This document shows positions 38,793-58,545 of a DNA stretch of 64,000 bases, in pieces. The stretch is from Asterias rubens. Taxonomy: Eukaryota > Echinodermata > Asteroidea > Forcipulatida > Asteriidae. A program made the translations under genes and the position numbers. The stretch covers positions 14,034,184-14,098,183 of the forward strand of contig NC_047072.1 in NCBI RefSeq assembly GCF_902459465.1, read 5' to 3'. Each line of letters starts with the position of its first letter. Positions within the stretch are counted from its first letter, which is position 1. The notes beneath the pieces are model-generated. The model saw only the letters and a list, made by a program, of their open reading frames with translations. It searched no databases and was not told where the DNA came from.

Positions 38793-40081
38793 TTCAATGG
38801 GCCACACCACTGTGTACAAGCTTGATGACTCCAGATGATGATGATGATACCTACTTTGACATATCTTGGTTGCTTCAACATCACAATTAAATAATATTAC
38901 TTTTGTATTGTTTAATTTAAAAGAGTTGTGTATACAAATGTACTGATAAGATTGTACTTGTCCAGAATAATGCTTTATCTGTATGGCATCAGCATGTGCC
39001 AATCAGTCAATTATAAGACTGCTAACAAAATGAGCTCATTTAATTATGGGTAGCCATGGCAACAGGTGCCCAAACATGATGAAAAAAAAATGTCATCAGC
39101 AGAGGATCCAGGGTTTTTCCTATGGGTAAGACTTTTAATACTTATCATTTTGAAACAAAAGGGATGAAAAACACCTTGACAACCGAAATGAAACATATGA
39201 GTGCAAATACCACTCATCACTGTGTGCTTTATGAGATATGGTACAAACAGAAATGGTATAAAATAATAATAAAACATAAAGACACTTTACACTGGTATTT
39301 TTCTAAAGTAATTTTGTTCAATGATTGCTTTTAATGTTACTATGTAAATAGCTTTACTTAGCATTTTAAAATGTCCTCTGTATAATATGTTATTTAATTC
39401 TATATTCACTATGTCCTGTTCACGGTAATTTTTAGGGGGAAAAAACAACCCAAAATTTAAAAGCAGTTTTTAAACTTGCTTTCTAACAATTTCATGTTTT
39501 CACCATCAGGGCTCCAATTTGAAAGTATTTGGTAATTAAAAATAATGCTTCAAAATAGATTGTTATAATTGATTAACAAAATAAACTATTCCTTATTTTT
39601 AACATTAAACATACGCGCATTCTAGTGTTTTTAATTTATCGTGTTGACCATCTCAAAGAGGAATAAAAATCATAATAATTTGTTGAAAGAGTCCATAACC
39701 AGTAAGTGTTGTCCCAAACAAGCTGCGACAGAAAAATAAAATAAAAACAGAAAATAAAAAGGATTCAAACTCTGTGACAGAAAGCAAGACAGAAAATAAA
39801 ACACAGACAAACACAAAATAGTCCCAAATATTCCCCCCCCCCAAAAAAAAAAAAATTGCTTTGAGACAAACCCCATACATAAAGCCATAATAGCATCCAC
39901 GCCCCTTTTGTATTAACGTGCCTGAACCTGCCGCAATAGCTTTGTTTAACTCGGCCCAACCAACAAAGAACATTATTGAAGATCATTAAGCAGGACTTGA
40001 AACTTTGGTGGAATTTCGATCTAGTAAGGTTTGCGGCAACACCAATCTTTAACTGAGTTGGGTTGGTTCTGCTCAGTATCA
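38793..40081. other. Space between convergent genes, nothing seen
   Basis: Lies between the second Popeye gene (+) and the BDH2-like gene (-), whose 3' ends face each other. It holds an A-rich/C-run stretch at 39831-39855 and no supported exon. The minus-strand frames at 39653-40082 are low-complexity. Confidence 0.4.
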
Positions 40082-40437
40082 ATATAATAATAACTTTCGA
40101 TTTATATAGCGCCTAATAACTAACACTTAATTCTCTAAGCGCTTTACATTAGTGCCCTGGTCATAGGGCCAATAACATCCCTTTTTAATGTTTCTCAGCT
40201 CCCTTGGGAGTATACAACCTGGGCAACAGTTTATATCGCTCCAAAGGCTTTTTCATTCACAATATCAACCTCTACTCTCGCAGGTACCCATTTATTCCCC
40301 TGGGTGAAGAGAAGCAATTATAGTAAAGTATCTTGCTCAAGGACACAAGTGTCACGACCGGGATTCGAACCCACACTCCGGTGAAAACGCACCAGAACTT
40401 GAATTTGATGCTCTTAACCACTCGGCCATGACACTCT
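40082..40437 (-). repeat. tRNA-Leu-derived SINE
   Basis: On the minus strand the element starts at about 40436 with a tRNA-like head: A box GGCCGAGTGGTTAAGAGC, anticodon-loop region TTCAAGTTCTGG (as in tRNA-Leu CAA) and B box GGTTCGAATCC. It continues into a non-tRNA body and ends with GGCGCTATATAAAT and a TTATTATTAT-like tail. The anticodon stem does not pair properly, so this is not a functional tRNA. It lies in the same orientation as the BDH2-like gene, about 240 bp past its stop, probably in the 3' UTR. Confidence 0.85.
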
Positions 40438-40674
40438 ACAATCTACACTCTACACTCTATCAATCAGTATGCTCTGATCCTCTTCTGGAGAGCATGTTAT
40501 AAATTGGTCGTATGAGTCTTCATATTTCCACTGGTCATGTACAATCTACCCTTTGTATGAAGATCTTCATTCATACTTTGTGGTAGACTTAATAAAAAAA
40601 AACAGACAAATATAATCGAAGGGATTAAACAAGAAAGGAAAACAACTCACTTTTAACTCTGTAACTTGTAGGGT

Positions 40675-48746
<8,072 letters not shown>

Positions 48747-48960
48747 TGTTGCTTCACGAGTTGTGTATCGTCTGTCATACGGCTGTTAAAAAAAATAAAT
48801 ACGGTCGGCAGCGCACACCTACCACCTACGCCGTACACACGTCTTCTCTAGAGACACGTGCACTTTACTGTACAAGTGCAAAAGTGATTGTTTTTGCTGG
48901 CGCGCAGTTGATATTGATGAAACGCCGAATGACTAGCATACAAATCGTTTAAGTGATTGG
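48747..48960 (-). promoter_or_regulatory. Probable promoter/5' UTR region of the BDH2-like gene
   Basis: Immediately upstream of the ATG at 48746. This 200 bp is richer in CG dinucleotides than its surroundings (CGTCTGTCATACGG, CGGTCGGCAGCGC, GGCGCGC). I see no TATA box. The placement is inferred from position and composition only. Confidence 0.35.
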
Positions 48961-50888
48961 CGTTTTCCGAGTTGGATAACACAAAATACCTGTTGCAAAC
49001 TTTCAGAAAATGCTCGATGTAATTCCTGGACCTAGCACAAACGGAGAGGTAACCATAGTTTTTGAGGCGGGCATTTCTCAGTCTTGAAAAGTAATGCCCA
49101 CAAACTACATTGTCATTGAATTACCGAGCAATCTATTGGGCGTCCCATACATTTAGCTTCCGTTTGCCAAATATTGACAGCAATGAGGGCGCTCGACCTA
49201 AACAACGGTACATGTTTTGGGTCAATGTTTGGAATGCCGAGTGGGCGTTTCCTCAGACTGAACTGTTTCGACGTCTCGACGATAAGATCCCTAATAATAT
49301 AACAATTTTCTGGGAAGAAATAAGAGTAACAACTTTGCTAAATTATTGCACAACATTTCCCATTAACTAACAAATGTATACAGTATAGCAGTCATTTCTT
49401 TTTGCAAACGACATTTTCACAAGAGGGCGGTATGTCAAAATAGTGGTGAAACTTTTTCGTATTGGTGTTCAATTTTATGGGGGTGGCCACGTGTAGGGGT
49501 GGGAGAACCAACATATGACAGTAAGGTTAATAAGCATGCACTATAATATTGTACTACAATAAAAAATGATTATATTATTTAAAGATTTTCACAGGAAAGA
49601 GGTACAAGTCACTCAGGTCCAGATTTGGGGTGGTTTTTCATGAATTAAATTGTTTATTAAAATTTCGAAATGGAATTTTTTAGGATAAAGTTCAACTTTC
49701 AATGATAAGAAAGCCTGTCAACCCATTGCATATCTGGAGAAACGAACTTACTTATTGAGGAAAAACATTTCTCATCCCAATTAGCCAATAAATCATTCTT
49801 GTGGACCCAATTCCATCCATGGCGAGATCCCAATTCGTTGTACGTGTCTGACATTATGAACAATTCGTAAAGCACACGATTGTATTCAAAATAACTTCAG
49901 CTCAAAAAGCAAACATAAGGAATAAAATCTGTCTTTAACTTATAATGTCATCTTTAATGTACTTTTTGCAAGATTTATATTAAATTTTAACAAAATTGAC
50001 TCCTCCCCATCTATACAGAATCCGTTTTGATCAAACTAAATTAAAACTAAATTACAAACTGATAGTATGTTTATAATAAAGGCGAGTACACAACCTTGAA
50101 ATATTATGTTTAAAAACATAATACATTGAATGGAAAACTAACGTGGAACCAGGTTTTGATAATAAGGTTATATAACTATAATAAAGATCAAACTAATATT
50201 GTGCAAATGTGCTCAAGAAAAGAAAGGAAAACAAAACTGACACCTCTAACTTTTTTTTACAATCCTAATTGACAAAATAAGGGTAAACAACTTTTACAAT
50301 CCAGATAAATCATTACAAAATTAACAACAAACAAATGCTAGAGTCAATTTAATAAATTCAAATCATGCATACATGTAGTATCAAACCACACTTAAAAACA
50401 TTAAACCCTGCACATTTCACTCACTGTATAAAAATAAGTCTCATTTTGAACTTCATAATGGAGTTTTAAAAGTTCAAATCTGGTCTTTTTACTTTAATAC
50501 ATAAATGTCCTAATAGCCCTATGCTCAATGTTCCTGGTAGTGGTCCTGCATTTAAAGACTGCAGAGGTACAACAAGATTGATTATTAGAGAATTTCATTT
50601 CGATCCTGTTAATGACTTGTTAATACTTTTAGATGAAGGAGTAGACCTGATTGTATCAATTTGAAAGTGAAACAAACACATATGAATAATAGCTGGCTAA
50701 GCATAATACACTTTAAAAGAGATGTAAAATATAAATCTTGAAATAAACAGATTTATTTACTACAGAAAATATCAATCAGTTCTATTTTCTCTTTAAAATG
50801 CATGATCCAATTTCAAAGAGCTGTTCAAGCAAAAAAATTACTTAAACCTAGCTACATGGTAAATGTAATTTTACTGATAACATTAATA
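48961..50888. other. Intergenic, nothing supported
   Basis: An 86-codon frame at 49110-49370 has no domain and no splice sites. The rest is AT-rich without known repeats. A minus-strand AATAAA near 50746-50751 could serve the small gene at 51489-52005. Confidence 0.4.
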
Positions 50889-51002
50889 AGGGAATCATGT
50901 GTGGTGAAGAGGTTTTCAACTAGTGGTTTAAACCCAACGAGGCCTGGTTCTTGATAATTTTACCGAGACGAAGTCGAGGTAAATTATCAAGAACCAGGCC
51001 TC
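50889..51002. repeat. Foldback element, 'GGCCTGGTTC' family, truncated copy
   Basis: Contains CGAGGCCTGGTTCTTGATAA and its inverted copy around a GAGACGAAGTC loop, giving a stem of about 24-26 bp. The full element is at 57150-57330. Here the right flank is cut and joins directly to a truncated family B element. Confidence 0.8.
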
Positions 51003-51276
51003 GGAGTTGTGAGATAACTATGAAAGAAAAAAACACCCTTGTCACACAAAGTTGTATGCTTTCATATGCTTGATTTTGCGACCTCAAATTCTAAACTTGA
51101 GGTCTCGAAATTGAATTTGTGGAAAATTACTTATTTCTTGAAAACTACGTCACTTCAAAGGGAGCCATTTCTCACAATGTTTTATACTATCAACCTCTCC
51201 CCATTACTTGTTACCAAGTGAGGTTTTATGCTGATAATTATTTTGAGTAATTACCAATAATGTCCACTGCCTTTAA
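51003..51276. repeat. TTAA foldback element, family B, truncated copy 6
   Basis: Starts in the interior of family B (AGTTGTGAGATAACTATGAA) and runs to an intact right end (ATGTCCACTGCCTTTAA). The left third is missing, and its place is taken by the element at 50889. Confidence 0.8.
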
Positions 51277-51488
51277 TACAAACTAATTCAAGGGTGGTAA
51301 AAAGGATTTTTGAACAAAGTTCTCTTAGTGTATAACTTTTACAAACTTCTCACAATTTTACAAACCCTAATATTCTGGTTATTTGTTTTTTGTTGAAATC
51401 AAACGGTTGTGATGATGAATTTGACAGGGAATGCTAATTAGAATTTAATACATCCTACAACTGACTCAGTGACTCCACAAAACGTCTG

Positions 51489-52005
51489 TCAAAACTGAAG
51501 TGGTACTCCCTTCATGCATACTTTAGGATCTTCAAGATCAGCTTTACTCTGGACCATTCTGAGCTCCCTCTGGGCTGGCGATGGTTTGTTTCCTGCCCCA
51601 GCAAGCTCTGAAAAACAAGAAAGAATAAACAACATACAATTAACAAACGGAGTGTCTTTTTGCATTACTTTTAGACTTGATAGCTTGTATAATCAAAATT
51701 CAAAAAGCCACCTGCAGTTCATAGTTCAACCAAGAAGAACACATGTTTTGAAAAGTGTGAGTGATTTTAACTCTCTACATTTATGGTGTATTGTGTAGTG
51801 TCACAAAACTATACCTGGGAGGGTTTCAAAAACAGCTTAATGAACCCTTCAACCTTATGCAATGACCTCATCAAGCTACATGTGTGTACCATCTTATATG
51901 AAACAATGCGAAGCACATCTATTTACTTGTGGCACACAGAATAGCCGAAGGAGCAGCCTTCTTCTCAGCAGCTCTAGCCAAGGGCAGGATACGCATTGAC
52001 CCCAT
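51489..52005 (-). CDS. Small unidentified protein, two-exon model
   Basis: Model on the minus strand: 51927-52005 and 51489-51607, 65 residues. The donor is CACAA/GTAAAT and the acceptor TTTTTCAG. The phases agree, and the spliced frame runs to a stop after GVPLQF. The N-terminus (RILPLARAAEKKAAPSAIL) is rich in Ala, Arg and Lys, like a mitochondrial targeting sequence. The second exon has charged residues (QRELRMVQSKADLEDPKV). I do not recognise the family and propose no function. A TGA lies directly upstream of the ATG in frame, so this start is fixed unless another exon precedes it. The gene could also be a fragment of a longer one. A plus-strand frame at 51514-51798 is treated as a shadow. 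Confidence 0.35.
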
Positions 52006-52705
52006 TCACCTGATGTAACCATCGCAATAATCTTTGATGCACCATTGTAGTAGTCAATGACTTGCATTTTAGGGACATGACTCCATAAATGGTGGGTGTG
52101 GCATAATCCCTGCATGTGATGTGCATGCAAGGGGTCAATAATAACAAAAGTTAGCTCTTGTTTATCCTATGTACGGTTTGTGTTATAAAAACAGGGACAG
52201 AGGCATCTGATTTACAAACCTTTAAAAAATGACAGATGTGATGAAGACTAACTATCCCTGGAAATAAACCTAACAATAGTAGAACAAAAGACCCAGACAT
52301 CACAACAGCAACCTTGAAACTATGACCTATTTATATATATTTATAATGTGAGGAGTTAAGTTGTTGGCTTCATTTCAAAATGTATTGATTATGTATCAAA
52401 TCATTTTGTTTGGTCAAATACTTATCAGCCTTGGGGAGGATTTGTCTAAATTTAACAAACTGTTCTTTTCTTTTGTATGATAGCTCAATACCCTGAACTT
52501 GACATTCACTGGTGTTAAATGAAGCTCTTTTATAGTGATTATATTATCTCGTTCTGAGCGCATCACAGACAAACATATAACATCACATCCACTGCGGTTT
52601 CTGCTCAAAGAAGGTGAGTGTTGTTGTAACAATAAAATGACATGTTATTAGCCTATAACTTAAACGGATTTATACAAAACAAGTTGAAGTTGATGATGAT
52701 GTGTG
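52006..52705. other. Intergenic or upstream exon space, nothing supported
   Basis: I searched the minus strand for a further exon of the small gene and found none with convincing splice sites. Confidence 0.35.
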
Positions 52706-53090
52706 TTTGAAGGCACTGGACACCTTTGGTAATTGTCAAAGACCAGTATTCTCACTTAGTGTATCTAAACATATGCATAAAATAACAACCCTGTTAAAAT
52801 TTTAACTCAATTGTTCGTCGAAGTTGCAAGATAATGGAAGAAAAAATCACCCTTGACACACAAGCTGTGTGCTTTCACATACTTGAACTCCAGACCTCAG
52901 CTAAGGTCTCTAATTCAATTCAAATATTTCAGTGAGAAATTACTTCTTTCTCAAAAACTACATTACTTCAAAGGGAGCCATTTCTCACAATGTTTTTATA
53001 CTATCAACAGCTCTCCATTGCTTGTTACCAAGTAAGTTTTTATGCTAACAATTATTTTGAGTAATTACCAATAGTGTTCGGTGCCTTTAA
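52706..53090. repeat. Foldback element, subfamily B2, copy 3
   Basis: Left end TTTGAAGGCACTGGACACC, right end CGGTGCCTTTAA. The interior matches the copies at 12538 and 35261 (CAGTATTCTCACTTAGTGTA, TTTCTCACAATGTTTT). Confidence 0.8.
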
Positions 53091-53544
53091 CGAGAGTAGA
53101 ATACATTGTTCCGTTTTCATAAAGAGCCAAAAGGCCGGATTGAGAGTTACATTGTGAAATACTACAGCCAAGGTTTGCAGACTTCTTGTATTATTCTGTA
53201 AAAATTTGACCTCTCTAGCCTATTGATTAACTAATTTCTTATAGAATATTTGCTAAATGCCATTAGTAATTAGATAAAGACTGTATCGTTTGGTGAATTC
53301 TCAAAAGTGAGATGATGTGAACTATATTAAAATATAAGATGAATTTGCAAGAGGGAATTTCCATGGTTACTCATATTACATCGGTAAGTTTATTTCATTG
53401 ACTAAATTTTGTTGAAATTTGCCATTTTAACAAATTCCACAACAAAGATAATCTTAAGACAAGAGTTCTGATAACTTTAAGCAACTATAACTCAAAGTGT
53501 GAAAAAAAATCTGGTTACCAATGAGATCAATTAACTTGATCAAT

Positions 53545-53815
53545 ATATATTTAGTTTGCGGTAAAACCATGAGTGTATCTACTTGCCAGGTAGAGTTAGT
53601 TCTTTAGAGAACTGTCTTTCTCAGTTCTGAAAAGAACTGTACTGCTTTTTAACTACTACCTGGGCGGAAGGTATACAAAATTGGCTGGGACTACAACTTT
53701 AGCCTATAGAGCATCGTTATTAACTGCACTACCGCGGAGTGAGCTCTTAAATTGGTCTCAAAGTTGTGACTAGCTTGTTCTAGTTATCGTCAGGATACTC
53801 TTCGTCAGGAGATCA
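53545..53815 (-). repeat. Dispersed repeat, second copy, decayed hammerhead-like motif
   Basis: Aligns with 15962-16290 through TTTGCGGTAA, GTATCTACTTGCCAGGTAGA, TCAGTTCTGAAAAGAACTG, CCGCGGAGT and TTGGTCTCAA. On the minus strand the hammerhead-like core is damaged: GAAAC has become ACAAC and the stem has a mismatch. It ends about 40 bp upstream of the acceptor of the first MYND/DUF4470 coding exon. Confidence 0.65.
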
Positions 53816-53861
53816 CAGTATAAACATCCACTTGACATTTATTAATTCTTATACAGGGAAA

Positions 53862-56238
53862 ATGGATGTGAAGCGTGGACATTGCTGGCGCTGCGAGAAA
53901 CTTCTCCCTAAACATCTTGTGTGTTGTAATCTTTGCTCAATGGCGGAGTATTGCTCAACGCTATGTCAAGACACAGATAGAATAAGACACACTTCTGTTG
54001 AGTGCTTGATGTTCGGTCCAAAGATATGCAATAATTGTGGATACAAAGGAAATACGAAACTGGTAAAACAAACAGCTTCAAAACCTGAATGCACCCTGAT
54101 TTATTTTTAAAACATTTCTGTTTTTTTTTTTTAAACACTTCTTCCTCTTCACGGAGAATCATAATAAAGAACAAGCAACTCCACATAAATAACAATGATC
54201 TTGTAAGATTTGTTTATGGTGTTCAAATCCTGTTTTGTATCAATCGCAGTTTAAACAGACAACAAAATTACAAAAAGGCAAATAAAAAACGCAAAGAAAC
54301 GGTTCACAAACTGATCAAATAAACTACATATGGCACTATTGACCAGGTCAAGAACAACTTTTTGACAAGAGGAAACACTTATAAAATAACTGGTTTGCAC
54401 GAAATTAATCTCTTTTGGGAAGAAGTGTTGGTCTGAGTTCATATAACCCTTGGTGTTGACATTTCAGACAATGTACTTTACTCATCTTCGGAAATAAAAG
54501 TTCCTTCAGCCATCATGTATCAATGTCTTAATCGATTATCGTGGAAAAAGGTGAATTTCTAATTTTGAAACGTTTGTCTTTTCAGTGTGATGGATGTAAC
54601 GAGGTATGGTATTGCAGACCACGCTGTAAGCTGCTTGATTTAAAGGACCACAAACCATTCTGCAACAAGGTCAAAGCTTCAATCAAATCACTTGCAACTG
54701 ACCTTACTCTGATAAGACCTAGGTTAAGACTTGACGATACACATTACTATTTTGGAAATACTATGGCTAAAGATTTCCTTCAACTCGACAACAATGAGTG
54801 GTCTGAAATGGAAAACAAAACAGATGTCAGGTTGGTGAGGGATTTTCATATATTGTCAGCTGGTTGCGGAGACTTACGCAACACTGTCTTGACAGCAGCT
54901 TCCCTTCCTGCCAGGTACCAGGGAAGTCTGTACATCACTCTCAATGACTTTGACCCTTTTGTCATGGCAAGGAATGTCTTGTTTCTCTTTATGTTGGTTC
55001 GGTTTGCAGACACTGAGGGAATTGAGAGCAGTCTGACTACCATCTGGTACTCAGTTCACATTGCAAAGAAAGAGTATGACCTGATCAAGACCAGCTTAGA
55101 TGAGCTCATTCAGATGACCCCTCAAAGTCTCTTCAACAATACAAAAGGATTGGTGAGTGTTTTTAGTACAGATCTGATGTCTCTTCGTCAAACTTGGTTG
55201 GGATGGAAATCTTTGGAGTGTCAACGAGACAAGCGATCGTCAATAAATCTCAGACAGCAAAGAGCAGACTCTTTAAGGTCTCAGAAGGTCAAGCAGGGAC
55301 ACATCATCTATCTTAGTCGTTTGACCCCCAATGACAAACAAGTGATGGAGAACTGTTTTAAGCATGGATTATTTATTCCAACTGAGACAACAGAAAGTAA
55401 TTTGCCGTTTGATAACCCAACAATGACAGGTCAAAAAGCTCCTGCTGGTATAAAGAGATCAGTTCCAAAAGATAGCACACTATTCTACTGTATTGGAGTA
55501 GACTCAAATCCTTTTGTAGCATGGGATTGCTTGAGAGTGAGGGAGTCCGAGACCAGACCCTACCCAACCCCTATTGTGATGTACCACAGCTACATCACAA
55601 AACTCCTCCAGAAAGTCAAAAGTCTAATCCAGCAAGGAAGACTTAACATTCAAGTCTCTCTGGCTAACTGTCTGAACTTTCCTTCAATTCATAAGTCTCT
55701 TAAGATGTCCAACTATGATCGCATCTTCACATCCAATCTTGCTGACTATCTTGGTATTGCCAGGCTTCTGCAAACCTTCAAGCTGCTGCTGAATTTCAAC
55801 AACAGCTTCTCTGCTCTTGTCACCGAGACAATGAATTGGTTCAAACTCATCCCCGAAGCTGATCTGGAAAAGCTTCAGGAAACCCCAGAGATATGGAAAT
55901 GCTTCGCAGCATACATTCAAGATATACCCCAAATGACCCATGACCTTCCAATGACCTTTGACACTGGCTTCAACAGCCTACGAGAGTATTACAACATTAC
56001 ATCTTGCTTCCTGGAATATCTGAGAGCAGATATCATGGCAGGTGAAATTGAGACAGAGCCACTTGAAAACGTTCCCTCATTAAAAACAACGATGGAGTAC
56101 AACGGAATGAGAATGCGGGATTTTCGCAAGAAGCAAAACAAGATTGTCCCATTTCAGTATCGTGTGAATGCTAGAGATCTTAACATGATGATTGGCTGCA
56201 ACAGAGCAGTTGAGTGGTGTCTATCACTTAATGATTAG
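53862..56238 (+). CDS. Tandem-MYND zinc finger protein with DUF4470 domain, copy 1
   Basis: Two exons, 53862-54062 and 54586-56238, joined in phase 0 (AAACTG/GTAAAA, TTTTCAG/TGTGAT), giving 617 residues. Finger 1 is canonical MYND: C8, C11, C22, C25, C31, C35, H43, C48. Finger 2 is also complete (C56, C59, C68, C71, C77, C81, H89, C93) but is split by the intron, so the single long ORF of exon 2 alone hides half of it. MYND fingers bind zinc and proline-rich partners. From about residue 155 comes a DUF4470-type region beginning LSAGCGDLRN (157-166), related to the N-terminal part of the axonemal dynein assembly factor DNAAF3; its function here is unknown. ATACAG directly before the GGAAAATGG start suggests a spliced 5' UTR. 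The ATG gives MDVK, aligned with MDVP in the downstream copy. Family assignment is firm at domain level; biological role is not inferred. Confidence 0.88.
54063..54585 (+). other. Intron of MYND/DUF4470 copy 1
   Basis: Runs from GTAAAACA to CTTTTCAG. It interrupts the second zinc finger between its second and third cysteines. No repeat recognised. Frames at 53908-54442 are shadows or chance. Confidence 0.8.
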
Positions 56239-56568
56239 TACCATTTTTAAAAAGTTCTCATGACTGAGTTCAAAATCAGGATGTAGGTTGAATCCTGGTC
56301 ATGTCATGACACTTTGGTAAGAAACCAAACTAGTATAATTGCTTATCATCACCCACGAGTAAATGGGTAAGTTCAATGGTATAGAGGTTGTTGGTCTGAA
56401 TGATTTATGTGCTAATGGTTGTCGGTGTGGTGCTGGTTGGGAAAATTCTCAGGGCCAAATGAACAGCGCCCTCACTGAGGTAAAAGGAAGACGTCTCATC
56501 ATGAGCTGAGACTGAGAGTTGTTCGTAACTATAGAAATTTCCATCGTTTGATCTCAATGATTTAAGGT
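56239..56568 (+). other. Probable 3' UTR of MYND/DUF4470 copy 1
   Basis: No gene. The nearest AATAAA is near 56830. Nothing else recognised. Confidence 0.3.
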
Positions 56569-56735
56569 AAATGCAATGGGTCTTTGAAATAAGGGAATTA
56601 AAGGGTAGCGACGAGTTCTCACACGGCCTTCGAAGCCGGCAGGGTCGAATAGCGCACCGCAACGACCCTGCAAGGTTTTAAACGGACATTTAAAAACGAG
56701 TCACTACTCTTTTATTCCCATTCATAAATGCCCTT
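56569..56735. repeat. Foldback repeat ending TTATTCCCATTCATAA
   Basis: Shares ACCCTGCAAGGTTTTAAACG and GAGTCACTACTCTTTTATTC with 63247-63417. A left GGCCTTCGAAGCCGGCAGGG faces an inverted ACCCTGCAAGG. It is a member of a dispersed family, here about 330 bp after the stop of MYND/DUF4470 copy 1. Confidence 0.7.
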
Positions 56736-57149
56736 TTGTTAAAAAATGTTTTAAAAATACAATTAAAGACACTTTGACAGTTGAAAATTCGAGGTTTGCT
56801 ATTCTCATATGTAAATTGGTATCAGACAAAATAAATGAAGAAACATTGAGCATGGTTTGAACTAACTTCAACGCATTTAAAGGCGTATGTTACAGTGTTT
56901 TAGTACATCATAATGTACAACAACCTGTGAAAACTTTAGGCGACAACTTTTATTTAAAACAACAAAATGTATACATTTTGTCGGATCTTTTGTGAATTTT
57001 ATTACTTCTAAAGCAGCAATCGAAGTAGACAATGGTGACTATGGGTTTTTCCAATGCTATTTCCTTGACTCTGATAGTATTTCACATAGAAACATTTATC
57101 TTAGAGTGGTACTGGTACAAACTTAATCAGTGAGTTTTCAGATTGAAAT
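56736..57149. other. Intergenic, nothing seen
   Basis: AT-rich spacer between two foldback repeats, containing an AATAAA near 56830. Confidence 0.4.
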
Positions 57150-57330
57150 AAGGGAATCAATGTGTGGTGAAGAGGTTTTCAACTAGTGATTTAAATCCGC
57201 ACCGAGGCCTGGACTTGATAATTTTACAGAGACGAAGTCGAGGTAAATTATCAGGAACCAGGCCTCGGCGAGTTTAAACCATAGTTGAAAACCGATTCAA
57301 CACAATTTGATTCCCATTCATAAATACGAT
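57150..57330. repeat. Foldback element, 'GGCCTGGTTC' family, full copy
   Basis: Outer ends AAGGGAATCAATGTG and GATTCCCATTCATAA, inner arms GAGGTTTTCAACTAGTG and its inverted copy, and a central stem around GAGACGAAGTC. It defines the element that is truncated at 50889. Confidence 0.8.
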
Positions 57331-58533
57331 TTCGGTCAAACAGCATCAACACTTCTTGGTCAAAAGGTAAAATAAATGCAAAAATTATATTTCTTCAATG
57401 ATTTCTTTCAACACAACACCCCTCCAGCTATGAAATGGTAAGGCTCTCAGGTAAACAACTCCTTATAAGGAGATGATGTGCGCGTCGCGCGATGTGGCAC
57501 AGCTGTTTCAGCCGTTGCTCTCGACCAATAGGAATGAAGAAACTGTCTTATAAGCACAGGTGCAAGCACGCTTGTCACGCCCATGTTATAACACTTTTTA
57601 CTGGTGTTATATCATCCGTTCAAACAACCCCTTGTGATGCCCTCTCGACCAATCAGAATGGATAAACTGTCTTAAGTATTTATGAATAAGTTTTAATCAG
57701 AATGAATAAATTTGTTATTTAAAAAAAAAATGTCGGCCTACTTTGTTTTAAACAGAACTTTGGAGTATTCTCGTTTTTGATTGTTTTATTCTTGTATTTG
57801 TGCAATTCAGTTTCTCTTCTGCAACACTGATGTTTTTCAATAATTTGAATAATTGAAAATGAAAGGTCATAACCAGATAAAATTGATCCTTTGCATATGA
57901 ACCCTTTTATGCAACGTTGATCAAACACTTCAAAGTGTATTTCACATCTGGGGAAAACCCTCACATTGCAACTACAATAGATCCTGAAACCATTATCCTT
58001 AATACCAAAAGAACAGTTTATTTTTCACACTTGACACAACAATTACGTCTGTGCTTGGCCAAAGGTCTGTCTAGCACTACGAACAGAACTACGTGTCGCT
58101 CTATTTTTTGCAGCAACGATTGCATTTAACAAAGACGGAACATATCACCGTACTAAGCTCCATTTTACCTCGAAGAAGTAATATTAGTGAATAGTTTAAA
58201 GGTGAGATTCTATTATATTGATCATGTGTAATAGCACAAAGTGACCTATCTTTCAAAAACCACACATTTTTGCAATTAGTTTGTTTACAAATGATTAATA
58301 AACTCTTTGTTTTAAAAACATTTCCAGTAAGTTTTAGAACCTAATATTTGTAACTAAACTAATAGTTATCAATAAACTATATTCAGCTGAAGCTTTCACA
58401 GGTGTTTTCTAGTGTATCTTTCTGATACTTCCGCCTTAATATCAGCATAAAGACGTCAAAAAACAATTTATGACCCTTATCTTGGGTCTTGCATAGAAAT
58501 AGCTAATTTGTTTTATTGTTGACTTTTTTTCAG
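57331..58533 (+). other. Intergenic/promoter region of MYND/DUF4470 copy 2
   Basis: Two related phrases (CTCTCGACCAATAGGAATGA near 57519 and CTCTCGACCAATCAGAATGG near 57642) show a local duplication of about 120 bp. No exon is supported. The acceptor at 58531-58533 (TTTTTTTCAG) implies that a 5' UTR exon lies upstream, but I cannot place it. Confidence 0.4.
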
Positions 58534-58545
58534 GCAGATATTGTC